NCBI RefSeq assembly: GCF_031755915.1
Contig: NC_083382.1
Coordinates: 32,076,501 to 32,140,500, forward strand
Length of the DNA: 64,000 nucleotides
Direction: 5' to 3'
Source of the DNA: Ziziphus jujuba
Lineage: Eukaryota; Streptophyta; Magnoliopsida; Rosales; Rhamnaceae
The translations under genes were made by a program, and so were the position numbers. The notes under the pieces are model-generated. The model did not search any database and was not told where the DNA came from. It saw only the letters and a program-made list of their open reading frames with translations. Shown here in pieces: positions 40,291-53,964 of the stretch (positions are counted from its first letter, which is position 1; every line of letters begins with the position of its first letter).

Positions 40291-43200
40291 ATGAGGCTCA
40301 TCCGATCAATCAGTGGTAATCTTCTCCTCTCCACTTTCAAATTCTTAAGCTTTTCCCCATACATTTTCTTACTCGTTTCGCTAATAATGAAATAGTATTT
40401 TTTTTTAAAAAAAATAAATAATATATTTTGTATTGTATTAATTCAGGGCAGCGTAATTCACTGCTGCGAGAGGTGGGACGGAGATACTTCGCTGCGGCTC
40501 CAACAGAGGAATACGCAAGGAGGAACTACGCAAGCAATGTCTCCGAGTATAACACTGTTATCGGTTCTCTCACCGCGCAGAGAAGGTAGATTCTGAGTTT
40601 GATTTTCCTTTTGTGGTTTTGGGATTTTTTTATTTTTTATTTTTGGAGAAATTGTGAAAGTTGTGTTCTTTTTTTTTTTCTTTTTTCTTTTTTCTTTTTT
40701 TATTTTTTATTTTTATTAATAACGGTGTTGGTAGGCATTTCTTGCTGAGAGATGTGTATGATGATATGATGCTGGATGGAGTACAGCCAACTAGGGATAC
40801 ATTCCATTCTCTCATCGTTGGAACCATGAAAGGCTCTCGCTTGCAGGACGCGTTCTACTTTTCTGACCAAATGAAATCCATGGGTTTGGTCCCTGATGTA
40901 TGTATTTGTATATAAATGCTTTTTTTTTTTTTTTTTTTTTTCACATGGATCTGCATTGATTCTTATCTGCTGACTATTAGATTCTTTCAAGATTGGAAAT
41001 TTTGTATAAAGTTACTTTGCGTTTTTTTTTTTTCCCCTAGCTGTTACAATGTATTGCTTTGTGTTATAGGTTACTTTATACAACATTTTAGTTTCATTGT
41101 GTGGGAAATGCAAGTACTCTGACCAGGCAATTCGGGTATGTTTCTTAGATGTTTTTGTAAGTCTTCAGATATTTTTTTTTAGAATCCATAAACTTATGAT
41201 GGATTTTGGAATAAATTTTGATCTGTTTACTTTCATGCATGATTGAAGATTTTGGATGAGATGAAGAAATATGAAGTGAAGCCGATGGTGCAAACCTATG
41301 TTTGTCTACTCAATGCATGTGCTGCTGCTGGCCGTATAGATCGAGTGTATGCCACTCTTTTAGTTGTCTTGTTTTACCTAGTTGCAAATTGCAATAATTA
41401 TGGTCATAAACCTTAGCCTGGAAACTTGATAGTCTGCTATACCAGTGATTAAATTGGCTTTCTTTTACTTGAGTGGATGATTTTACATGAATTCATTCCA
41501 AAATTTTACATTTAAATGCCCGCACTGCAAACTAATTTATAAGTTGTCTTATATGCTTTATGATCCACTTTTGGTTAATTTCGGCATATAACAAACTAAA
41601 CTTTCATTTTAATCTACAGATATGCGATCATTCGTGATATGACTGCAGCTGGTCTTGGGTTGAACAAGTTCTGCTATGCAGGGCTTATTGCTGCACTTAA
41701 GAACAAATTGCCTGTTCCAGAAGATTTTGCCACTAAAGTAATTACTATAGGATCTCTCTTCTTAAATTAGGCTTTCATATCATTAGCTTTTGATGTTTTC
41801 TGTGATATTCCCTTTGCTGAAAGATCATTGAGTTTGTTGAGCGGTCAAAAGAGTGGACATCAGTTGAAGCATCCAGTGCCTCAGCTGAAAATCTGATGAT
41901 GGGTGTCTCTGAGGAGGAATTATATAATCTTCCCACTGCTGAATATGTTCATAGGCGTGGCGGATTTTTGAATAGGCAGCTAACTATATATCATGTTGCA
42001 TTTCACGCTTGTGCAGACCTTGGAAATGTAGAGGTACTTCTTTGCATCTCTAATGTTCTGGCTTAACATCACTCACCAAGCAAATCTCTATTATCTTCTT
42101 TGTGTGTAGCCAATTGTGGGTCTGTTATTCTATTGTTATTTTGTTATCTACTTTATGTTTTTCTGTTGTCTGTTAATTCTTGATATTAGTAATATACCTT
42201 TATATTAGTATACCTGTGGCTTATATATGTTCTATGAATAATTTAATGCTGTTTTAGCTTTGTTTATTTAATCTCTGTTTATTATGTCAGTTGATGGAAA
42301 CTCTTTTGGAGATGCTGAAGAAGGATGAGAAATATCCAGATATCTTCATTGTAATGCAAATCATGAGGTAAGTGATTATTTTAATAATAATATCTTCATT
42401 GGATGGGAAAAAATTCTTTTGGAGATTCTAAATTCGTTCTGTTTCGCTTGCTATGTTCTATTCCCTAGAAGATGCCTTTTTCTGTTATGTCCTATTTATT
42501 CTGTTAATTTTCCTGGTAAAATATCTTGTTAGTTGATTAGTTCACTGTAAGATACTGGTCTCTGTCACTGGCGCTTTGATTCAGGTGCTATCTACGTGCA
42601 AGGGACATTGATAATGCTCTTAAAACTTTCGAAGACCACATGAATGCAAAAAAGCCTGCAGCACCAGAACTATATGTAGTAAGTTTGATGGCAAAAAATC
42701 TTTGGCATTATGTCAAAGCATCTTCGTTCTCTATATTTGAATGCTATTTCATAGTTTCTGCTTCCTTTTGAAATTAGTAAGAATTTACAGTGAACCTGAA
42801 TTTTGGATGATTGGATTTCTGAACAGCCAAATCATTTTTCAACAGTACTTGATGTCAGATTATGTTGTGCAATAATCTGCCTTCTTTGAACTCTACACGT
42901 ATTCAGGAAATACAACACTTTCCCTTTCATGGGTATCCACATGGTCCATCCAGACATATGATATGTTATGATTTTTTTTACCAGAAGAACTAATATTTTC
43001 TTTTTCCTTTTGCCATGCATAAACTCTTTCCATAGCATTTATGGTTGGCTAGTTGTGTGTTGTTTAGTAATATAAATGTTTCTATTTATTCTATTATATT
43101 ATACACCTTTGCTTTTGGCACATTTTCCATGCTATTAGTATATTATTTGTGTTGTTCTCTCTGAAATGTTCGAAGGATTATTCTAATAGCTGGACATTAA

Positions 43201-43763
43201 TTTTGTATAATATATGTGTCTCCAGACACTTATAGAGGGAGCCATGATTGGGCATACCCCCAAGGGAATGCAACTTGCACAAGATACACTGGTAGGTTGA
43301 GTAATTGCAGTTTCTTATCTGAGTTAATCACATAAATCGAGGATTTGGTCTAACGTGATTTCATTCTCCAACATAGGTAAAAATGACTGAGAGGGACTTT
43401 TTCTTGAGCCCAAAAATGGGGAGTGACCTTCTCCTTATAGCCTCTGGCGAAAAGGTGCTGTAATAGCTTCATTTGATCCATTTTTATTAGCTTAGGGATG
43501 AGAATGGTGATTGTACTTTGTCTTTTGTGGTTCGTCATGGATAATTTTATGTTTCTGCGTTTGAGGAAATATTCTAATTCAAGAACTCCTTTTGATATTT
43601 GCAGACTGGTGGATATACCACTGCTAACTATATTTGGGACTTGATGCAAGCTCGGAAGATTACTCCTTCACTTCCTGCAGTGGAAGCATATTACAATGGC
43701 TTAAAAGTTAGTCTCTTGCTTCGCTAGAGACGTTTATTGTTTCACTTAATTAAAGTATATATG

Positions 43764-43802
<39 letters not shown>

Positions 43803-43991
43803 TCCACGTGACTCAATTTCTTTTTCTTTTCCAATTTTCCGGCTTTTTTGATAAATTTTCTGTACTTTTTTTTGTTTATGAAATTGCAGGGACGTGAGAT
43901 CCCAGAAGATGATCCACGGCTCCTACAAGTTTCACGGACTTATGACAACCTTCGCACCAGATTTGGAACAGGACCTGGCCGATCCTATTAG
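40291..43991 (+). CDS. Pentatricopeptide-repeat protein, mitochondrial type (At4g35850-like)
   Basis: Thirteen exons: 40291-40315, 40447-40585, 40735-40897, 41070-41135, 41249-41346, 41620-41737, 41824-42033, 42291-42367, 42585-42678, 43226-43291, 43377-43454, 43605-43706, 43890-43991; 1338 nt, 445 aa. The N-terminus (MRLIRSISGQRNSLLREVGRRYFAA...) is Arg-rich and amphipathic with an RRYFAA presequence-like cleavage site, so a mitochondrial location is likely. PPR units are seen as YNTVIGSL, DTFHSLIVG, TLYNILVSLCGK, QTYVCLLNACAAAGR and NKFCYAGLIAAL. Unusually for a PPR gene it has many introns, which is typical of a few conserved P-class genes. The exon 9 donor is the second of two overlapping GTA sites (GTA|GTAAGT), chosen to keep the frame. 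RNA binding is expected; the exact target is unknown. A RABB1 gene follows, as I recall beside At4g35850. Confidence 0.92.
43764..43803. repeat. Compound (TA)n(CA)n microsatellite in PPR intron 12
   Basis: Alternating TA dinucleotides pass directly into CA dinucleotides within the last intron of the PPR gene. A good candidate for length polymorphism. Confidence 0.85.
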
Positions 43992-44641
43992 GTGTCAACT
44001 TTGTCTTTTGTTGGCTATTAAGCGAGGTTTAATATTTAGAACTTAGAATTAATCAAAAAATTGGAATTATCAGGGGGATTTGATATGGATGAGAATTATC
44101 AAAGTGTACAACTTGCCCCAAGAAAGAAAGTGCTAAATTTTGTACAACTTGCCCCAAGAAAGAAAGTGCTAAATTTTGTAATTTTCATCGACTCAATAAA
44201 AATAGGTTTGTATCTTTCAGTTGCGCATAGAGTTTTTCCATTTTGATCTACTAATTAGAGTCTCTCGTGAGAAATAAAAAAATCTTATAATTTTATTTAG
44301 CCGCTTTCATAAAAAAAAGTTGATGGCTGGCTTTCTTTATAACATTGTTTTCTGTTGGTGATTTGCACTAAAGAATCCTCCGGAATGCAATAAGCTTCCA
44401 CAAATAGGAATCCTAAGGTTGGATAGTTTGCATAGATCAAAAGAATAACCACATTTGACAAAGCAGTTGCCAATGCAGTTGAATCCCTAATAGTAAAATC
44501 ATATCTATATCTCGTGATTAGAACTATACATTCAATGTTTTCCACAAGTCACATGCACTTGAAAAAGTTTCTCAAAGCATGGAAGAGAAACAGAGCTGAG
44601 TTGCACAAAATGATAAAATACAGAAGCTATTTGTGTTCCAA
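43992..44641. other. Convergent 3' flanks of the PPR and RABB1 genes
   Basis: 650 bases holding both 3' UTRs. Contains a perfect 36-bp tandem duplication (next entry). No gene. Confidence 0.6.
44105..44176 (+). repeat. 36-bp tandem duplication in the PPR 3' UTR region
   Basis: Two identical 36-bp units (44105-44140 and 44141-44176), each beginning TGTACAACTTGCCCCAAG and ending GCTAAATTT. Perfect identity implies a recent event. Confidence 0.95.
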
Positions 44642-46884
<2,243 letters not shown>

Positions 46885-46950
46885 GGTTTACGACGTCGTC
46901 TTGTAGGTTGGAATCGAGGTAGAGAATGAAAGAAGGTTGTCTGTCTCTCT

Positions 46951-46952
<2 letters not shown>

Positions 46953-46986
<34 letters not shown>
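46953..46986. repeat. (CT)n / (GA)n microsatellite in the RABB1 leader region
   Basis: About 17 CT units on the plus strand, read as GA on the sense strand of RABB1, 69-102 nt upstream of the ATG. Pyrimidine/GA patches are common around plant transcription starts and may influence promoter activity. Confidence 0.85.
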
Positions 46987-46990
<4 letters not shown>

Positions 46991-48286
46991 CTACTTTTTG
47001 TAATTTCGAGAAGGAGATTGAAATGGAATTGAGAAGAAGGAAAAACCAAAAAAAGTGAATTTTTATTAAAATAAAATATTTTATTATATAATAAAAATAT
47101 TTTTTATGAAATAATTTAACGGATTTTAAAATATTTAACCGTCAAAAAAGTAAGATTTCGTGACGTTTTGTCACCGACACACGCCTTAATTTTTTTTTGG
47201 CTTTTCAGGATTCTGGATTTATTGTGCACTCCACGCCTGCTACTACTTCATCTGTGCGTCTCTTTTGGATGTCAATTATTATTTTTGGCTTTCTATTAGT
47301 TATATATTCAGAGTGATCCAGCAATTTGAATATTCACACCCAAAAAAGAAAAAATTTAATCCAGTTGCATAAATGAATAAATGTCCATTTCTAATCAATA
47401 TATATTTTCAAATGTAAAATCGAACAGGACTTTCAAAATACACTTGATTCTGATTATTTGATGCGTTTGTTTTCAAACATCCTAAGAAGTTTATTAGTTA
47501 AATTAACCATTTGAAGGAAGCTTTCAATGTGTTTGATTGATAAAACTTTTAACTTTCGTTACTTGCAATACTTAATTCACTGGATAACAGAATTCGAAGA
47601 ATGGCATATTCCATATTATCCCTGCCATGAATAACCAAATTTATTTTTAAAATCAAATTTTATTTTCTTAAACAAAATAATATAACCGTAGAGGTCTTTT
47701 TGCTCTTTCCAAGTACAACAACTAACTTAACTTGGTTATGAAGCAAAGCCAAAATCAACCACCACCTTTTGAAAAGCAACGCCTAATATTCGCTCTCCCA
47801 AGTCCACATTCACAAATAAAGAAACAACATTCCTAACCACAAACTAAAGAAAACCAATTCTTTTGTCTTGGGAATTACGAACTCTGTTTTAAGTTTCCAA
47901 ATACCAGATTTTGGGTCCTAGAGGGAGACTTTGCCTTGGAAGGATTGTCATGGTTGTCAGGCCCATATCCATAACCAGGCAGAAGACAGTGAAAAATAAT
48001 GTTTCCAGTGTAGCAAACCTTAAAAGTCCTAGAAAGTGCCAGCACGTCTTTTAGATAATTCAAATAGAAAAATAATAGTGATAGGAAAGTTTGTATATCC
48101 ATGTGGTGAAATCCCATGGCAGAAGATGGGTACGCCATTGAAATTCGCATACAAAGTTGCAGTCAATGATTTAACAAGCTTTAAAAACTGAAGAAACAAG
48201 TACTGAACGAATATGCCACTTTAATTTAACAAACACCATTGTTGGGAACTACAAAAAAGAACCCCTTCGTACAGGGTGGTTCACTT
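46987..48286. other. RABB1 promoter and 3' flank of the proteasome gene
   Basis: 1.3 kb of AT-rich intergenic DNA. The small ORF at 47875-48150 on the minus strand lacks any domain and splice context. Nothing else recognised. Confidence 0.5.
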
Positions 48287-50763
48287 TCATTCTTCCATCG
48301 CATCTCCTCCTTCAATCACTTCCACCTTTTCCTTCAATGGGGTAATCTTTGTAAGCAGAACCTCTGCAAACAAAGAAAACAAAACGACATAAGTCTCAGT
48401 CATCAGCTCCTTGCTTGATCCTTAAAACAAAGCAAACATGGAAGAAGATCTACATATTTGGTTGGTTAAAGTACATGTCAAAAGATGCCATTTCCAGCTA
48501 TGCCACTTACCAGTCTTCTTAGAGAATGAATAACCTTTTGCATTGACGTAAGTACGAGGATTTGGCAATAGATGGTTCCTCAGATATTCCTTGTGGCCCT
48601 GAGATAGCAAGCATCAGAAGGATAAACTTTGCATTAGTATCACAATAGTTTCACTTTTCCAATAATGCCAAAGACCAATGATAAAAAAACCTAACCTTTG
48701 TTATTACACATATATCAACATTGCTTCCACTACCCAAGTCGTTAAAAATACCAGAGCATATGGCCTCTGCTACAAGCTGTATGCCTTCATTCCTCTGCAC
48801 AAACAATGCAAAAGCATAAAAAACATACACCAACTCATATTCATCAGTCACTGTAACGGTATATTCTGTAGGCATCTAACCATGCTAACATCATGTCTAC
48901 CATCTACAGGTTAGCCATTAATTTCATATACCGAAAGCATCATCAAGACAGTGAAAAATCAATACAAGCATCTATGCATGAATCAGATTCCAATAGCTGA
49001 CCTAGAAACACATTATCATGCAAGCCAATGAAGACTAAGGCATTTTATTTAGTATCCATATCCACTGCCCCATAGCAGCACACAACAGAGAACATAATCT
49101 ATAAATTATAATTACTTACAGTCAGCCCTTCTCTGTATTTGGACTCAAATATTGCCATTGCAGCGAGAGAACCCGAACCCATTGTAGCAAATGGCAATGT
49201 GTCAGTTGATCCATGGGGGTATATCTGCAAAACACAGTGATCCAGTCATAAAAAATCAAAATTACAACAAAATATCAAAAACATAATTTGTCATGTCCAA
49301 ATTGCAGAATCAAAAAAAACTTACAGTATGTAGATGAGGACCAGTGATATCAACCCCACCAAGCACCAAAGCAGCCGAGACATAACCTTGGTAACTGGAA
49401 TTAATAATTAGAAGTTAAAATTGCACGTGGTTATTATGGAACAGAATCTATTATTTTAGGGTCATTAAATAATTTCAAGTTATTATGGAACAGATAAGAC
49501 TCAACTTGAAAAGATGTTTCTTGAGGAGAGTCAAAGCTGTAACAACCCTTGATTCTCGACCAGTGTGGTAGCGATGCAGTTGGAGCTGTGAGCTAACCAT
49601 GTCTACAACACACGAACACCATAGCAATGATAATTGATATAATGCAAGGAAGAATAAGTGTACATTTACGCTTGCAGTGTGTCACAATAATAAGAAAGTA
49701 GTTTCACAGAATTTACATGTTTCAGTGACTTTTATACGGTGCTAAAGGATTTACAAATGGAACTAAAGTGTACAAACATCAACGCCAACATATACCTGTT
49801 ACTGCCTCAGTATCAGCAGCAGTTCCAGCTCCACAGCAATATATATTTGGAGCCATGTAGTGAATTTTTTCACAGTTCTTGTCACAGACAATAGGTCCTT
49901 CAGTGGCCCTTGTATCTGCTCCAAGAATGACGCCATCCTAAGAAACAATATAAATGGAACATTACTTTGGATGCATAAAGTCAACTAACAATGGCTTCAT
50001 ACCAAAAACATTGAAACCGCCAAATAAATTAATACACGGACAAACCCTGGAAAAAGTATTACTAAATTCATACATATGATGTCAGGCATCTTCTATTTAA
50101 CATGAAAACACTTAAAATATGCGCATAACATCAAGAAATCAATTAAAACAAATAACAAAACAAGCTTTAAGAATGATATAGGAGAGTTTATTTATAGTTA
50201 GGGGTGCATCTAAAAGGGCATAGCCCCCACTTGCAAGTTATAATTCATACAAGAATCGAAAGTTCTGCACCCTGAACCTCTATAAGCATTTGTGGCATCA
50301 ATTCATCACAAAGCAATAAATCTTCGGATTCCCTGTTTTAGTATATTAAAGGAATCAAACTGAACATGCTACAAAACCTTTGGCATGTCAAAACATACAT
50401 ATTAACACTAGGGCAGTGATCCATTTAATTATTAAACTGATAAATATCAATTCATGCCCTTTAAACTTGTTGAATACCAATAGCAAGATGCATTGTTTCG
50501 AAGTCTTTATACCTACTCTTATCATTTAAACAAAAGCAGCTACACTTCCGATCCATTTCAATAAGAAAACACAAAATAAAACAAATTACCATTTTAAAAC
50601 ATGAAAAAACAATAAACACCTGAAAAATCAAACCAACAATGGTAGTCCCGGTCTTCCTGTAAGATGGTGGCTTCACACCCTTGTCGGAGAGCATGGCATT
50701 TCTTCTACACAAATCAAAACTAAACCCATCCTTTGGAGGGACATCTACTACCGACTTAGACAT
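48287..50763 (-). CDS. PBB: 20S proteasome beta subunit type-7 (PBB1/PBB2)
   Basis: Eight exons on the minus strand: 50763-50620, 49937-49796, 49602-49506, 49394-49325, 49224-49120, 48794-48696, 48598-48511, 48363-48287; 822 nt, 273 aa. The 39-residue propeptide ends KTG; autoprocessing before Thr40 would expose the catalytic threonine (TTIVG). Asp56 (GADTRAT) and Lys72 (CEK) fall exactly at mature positions 17 and 33, completing the active site; GSGS follows in MGSGSLAAM. The C-terminus ends in an acidic tail (GGDAMEE). This beta2-type subunit gives the trypsin-like activity of the proteasome core. The start ATG matches the conserved [21 protein letters not shown] N-terminus. A leader intron lies upstream. 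Confidence 0.95.
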
Positions 50764-50784
50764 AGCTCAGATTTCAAATAAACC

Positions 50785-51088
50785 CTGCAAACAAACAAAC
50801 AAACAAACAAACAAACGGTAGCAAAGAAAGCTCAATAACGCCTACAACACAAAGAGCAATAGCGATAGAAAGCATAAGGTTTTTACTCTCTTTTTTTTTT
50901 TTTTTTCAACGGACACTATATATAGATTTTAGATTTTTCTCGACAAACCTAAAATTTTTGATTCGATTGCTAGGTTTATTTTTTTTTTTTCAAAACGGAG
51001 ATTAAAAACTAGAATTGGGATGGAATTGGGGATGCATATCGAAGGTTGAAAAGAGCCATCCGTAGAGAATGAAAACCCAAACCCCAAA

Positions 51089-51119
<31 letters not shown>

Positions 51120-51225
51120 AAAGGAAAAAAGTGGAAGAAGAGATCGAGGGTTTGTCAGAGGGCTTCCTACATCGGAGAATACAGAAAATTGTAAGGGGAA
51201 AGAGAAAGAGGAATGAGAGGATTAC
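50785..51225 (-). other. Probable 5' UTR intron of the PBB gene with a poly-C/poly-G tract
   Basis: On the minus strand, GCAG|GTAATCC at 51226/51225 is a good donor and TTTGCAG at 50785 a good acceptor, 22 nt before the ATG. The intron holds a run of 22 C (51088-51109) followed by poly-A (plus strand), and (CAAA)n near 50790-50817. The splice call is by eye only. Confidence 0.55.
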
Positions 51226-52379
51226 CTGCGGGCGGTTCCACCGGAAAGTTGCCTGAGATGTGATCGGAAGGAATCAAACGGTGAGCACCAGCAGCAATTT
51301 CAGTGAAGATCAGTGCATCCCCAAGTCTCGTCCTATAAACGATGGATATAACCTACTGGACAAGTAAACGACTTTTTTTTCTCCTTTTTTTTAAAAAATA
51401 AAATAAATTAAAATAAATTGTTTTCCTATTTTTTGTACAGGTATCATAAGCAAAATATATATATATTTTTTCCTTTTCCTTTCCATTTTACATTTTTTTA
51501 AGAAATAAATATTATATTATATGCATCTCTCAAATTTGTCAAATCTCCTTTTTTTTTTTTTTTTAACATTTTATTATCTTAAGGTAACAAATTGGTATTC
51601 TCGTATATTAATACAGAAAATAACTAAAATTTTGATAAATTTTTTTGTACAATTTGGATTTTATGGAGTGTATAAAAGACTTTCAAAATTTTATCTACTT
51701 TACTTATGGTGTGCCTTTTTTTTTTTTTTTTTCTTCTTCTGTATAAAGTATAAAGTATCTGTGTATCAATTTGTTTAGTGATGTGGTGTATATGGAGCCG
51801 CATAGGTGAATTTGGCTCAATACCCTCATAGGAACGAGGTTAATGATTTTTGTGCCCTCACTTGATTTTTTTTTTTTCTATCCCTCAATATTTATTGTAA
51901 CTTTCAAACAAAAAAAAATTACTTACATATCCTATTATATTTTAAGCAAAACAAAAATCAACTTTTTCTAAATAGAGTTGTCTTTACACGAATACACACA
52001 AATACAAAAAACCAAAGTTGCCATGGAAAAGCCAAATAAAAGTGCATCTCATCTCAGCACTGTCCGAGATAATTGGTTGAATATTTTTGTTTATTTGTTG
52101 CCGTGGGATCGGTGTGGGTTTGTTTTTGTGTGGATTTGTTTTTGTGTTTATTTGTTGCCTTGCCGTGGAGTGTGCGTTTTTATTTTTATTTTTTATGTTT
52201 ATTTGTTACCTTACCGTTAAATACTTACAAATTTAGTACAATGAAACATTGAAACTTGTGATTTGTGTTTAGTGTTTAGAACCGGTTAAAAATGTGAAAT
52301 TTTTGAAGATTTAGGTTTTCATATGGTAGTGATTATAACTTAGGTTTTAGGACAGATTGATATTGGGTATTAGTAGGAA

Positions 52380-52560
52380 ATGAAGAGAGGAAAAAAATGG
52401 GACCGGTTTGGCCTTGAACGGTGGCCGGAGGTGGAAGAAATAACCGGGTCAAGAATCGGATCGGGATTGGTTTAGTCGGGTTCGGGTCGACTCGGACAAG
52501 GGTTGAAGATGGATTGAACGACATGTCGTCTAGGATGAACGACACCCAGACGACACGTCG
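52380..52560. other. GC-rich patch with paired ACGACRYGTCGT palindromes, possible transposon remnant
   Basis: Locally much GC-richer than its surroundings. Contains ACGACATGTCGT (about 52519-52530) and ACGACACGTCGT (about 52550-52561) separated by about 20 bp, plus CCGGGT/CGGGTT/GGTCGACTCGG words. The base composition unlike its neighbours suggests an inserted, now decayed, element; the family is unknown. Confidence 0.35.
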
Positions 52561-53601
52561 TTTTTAATATTTTTAATTTTTTTTATAATTTTTATAAATT
52601 TTTTTTTTTTTGGGTTCCATCAACATCCCTAAGCATGGAAAATAAATAAAGGATGAAGGCAGGGAAATCAATGAATTTGATGAAGAATAATGTTAGTTTG
52701 TAATAAAAAAACATAATATATGTATATATATGTATTTGTTACAACTTAGGGATATAAGGATTTTTACCCTTATCGAAGTTTAAATCCTTAAGCTAAAGGT
52801 GTTATCTCACTAGTGCATGATACTCAAACTCTGTCTAGAAAACTGCTTTTGTGGGTTGAAAAGAAGAATTTTTTTAAAAACGTACTTGACCCTTAGGAAA
52901 CTAATTATATTTCTTTTTGGATTTGTATACAGATAAAATAAATATGAAGTGAATGATTTGTATAGCATATATAGGTGTCGGTAGGTCTGAGCTTTTATAA
53001 CCAAATCAGGTTAAACACAAGCAATATGGGGAAGAGATGTAGCTACATTAGTTGACATACTCATATAGAAGTGGTGGACATGTTGCAGTCCAGCTTAACC
53101 TATATGTTCAGATTATAGTCTGCAACTTTCTGTGCACATTTTTTAGACGTATATTGTATGGTAAGAAATAATTAAATATAACATGAATATGATATGTATA
53201 TATATAGTCTAAGGGCGGCTTTTGATTGGCTTATAACAATCTGTCTGTTGCGTCGCTTCTATCTAGTCTTCCACCTCTATACTTCACTTTCTTGTTTTTC
53301 TATTTTGGGTGAATTGACTACTTCCTCTCCAGTCATTTCAATATTTCACTTTATCTGCTTCTGCATGTAGCATCATAATTGGCCACAATTGTGGGTTACT
53401 CTATTAAAACCCCACTTTAAACTATAGCTGCATTAGAAATCTTAGTTGCTTTTCAGACCTTCTTTTTTCTTTTAAGTTTTTTCTTCTTCCTTTTTGCTAG
53501 GGTAATTTATTACTAAAAATCAGTACATGGAGATAAGAGAAAAATACTTTATGATTAATTAGAATTGAAGTTGAGAATTCCAGAGTTAGTACTTTCTAAA
53601 G

Positions 53602-53602
53602 G

Positions 53603-53652
<50 letters not shown>
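53602..53652. repeat. Compound (TA)n(GA)n microsatellite
   Basis: TA dinucleotides pass directly into GA dinucleotides, ending at GAAGATC. Just outside the first recognised coding exon of the Mutator-like element. Confidence 0.85.
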
Positions 53653-53656
<4 letters not shown>

Positions 53657-53964
53657 CGGTGCATAAAATTTTAGGTACATGGTTAGCTAGAAGCAAACAC
53701 GCAAACACTTTATCCCCAAAAAAGAAAAAAATAAAAAATTAAAGAAGAAGAAGATAGAAAGATTTAGAAGTAAACACACTGCTATACAGTAAATGTTCAG
53801 TAAATATTTTGTAGATGGCATACACAATATCCTTAGGAAGAGAGCGTATGAAATTGAGGATTGCGGATATTTATATATGTATGTATACATAGTTGACAAT
53901 GTTGTTAAAGGTAGATAAAAGTTTATTAATGTTGTCAATGTACATTTGTAGGTTGTACTTTATA

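Larger units (their letters stand above)
51227..53964. other. Intergenic region between PBB and the Mutator-like element
   Basis: 2.7 kb. PBB promoter on the left, then poly-T tracts (about 51549-51564 and 51718-51732), a GC-richer patch at 52380-52560 that may be a decayed transposon piece, and a (TA)n(GA)n microsatellite at 53602-53652. The left end of the Mutator-like element should lie somewhere in the right part, but its terminus was not recognised. Confidence 0.45.
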
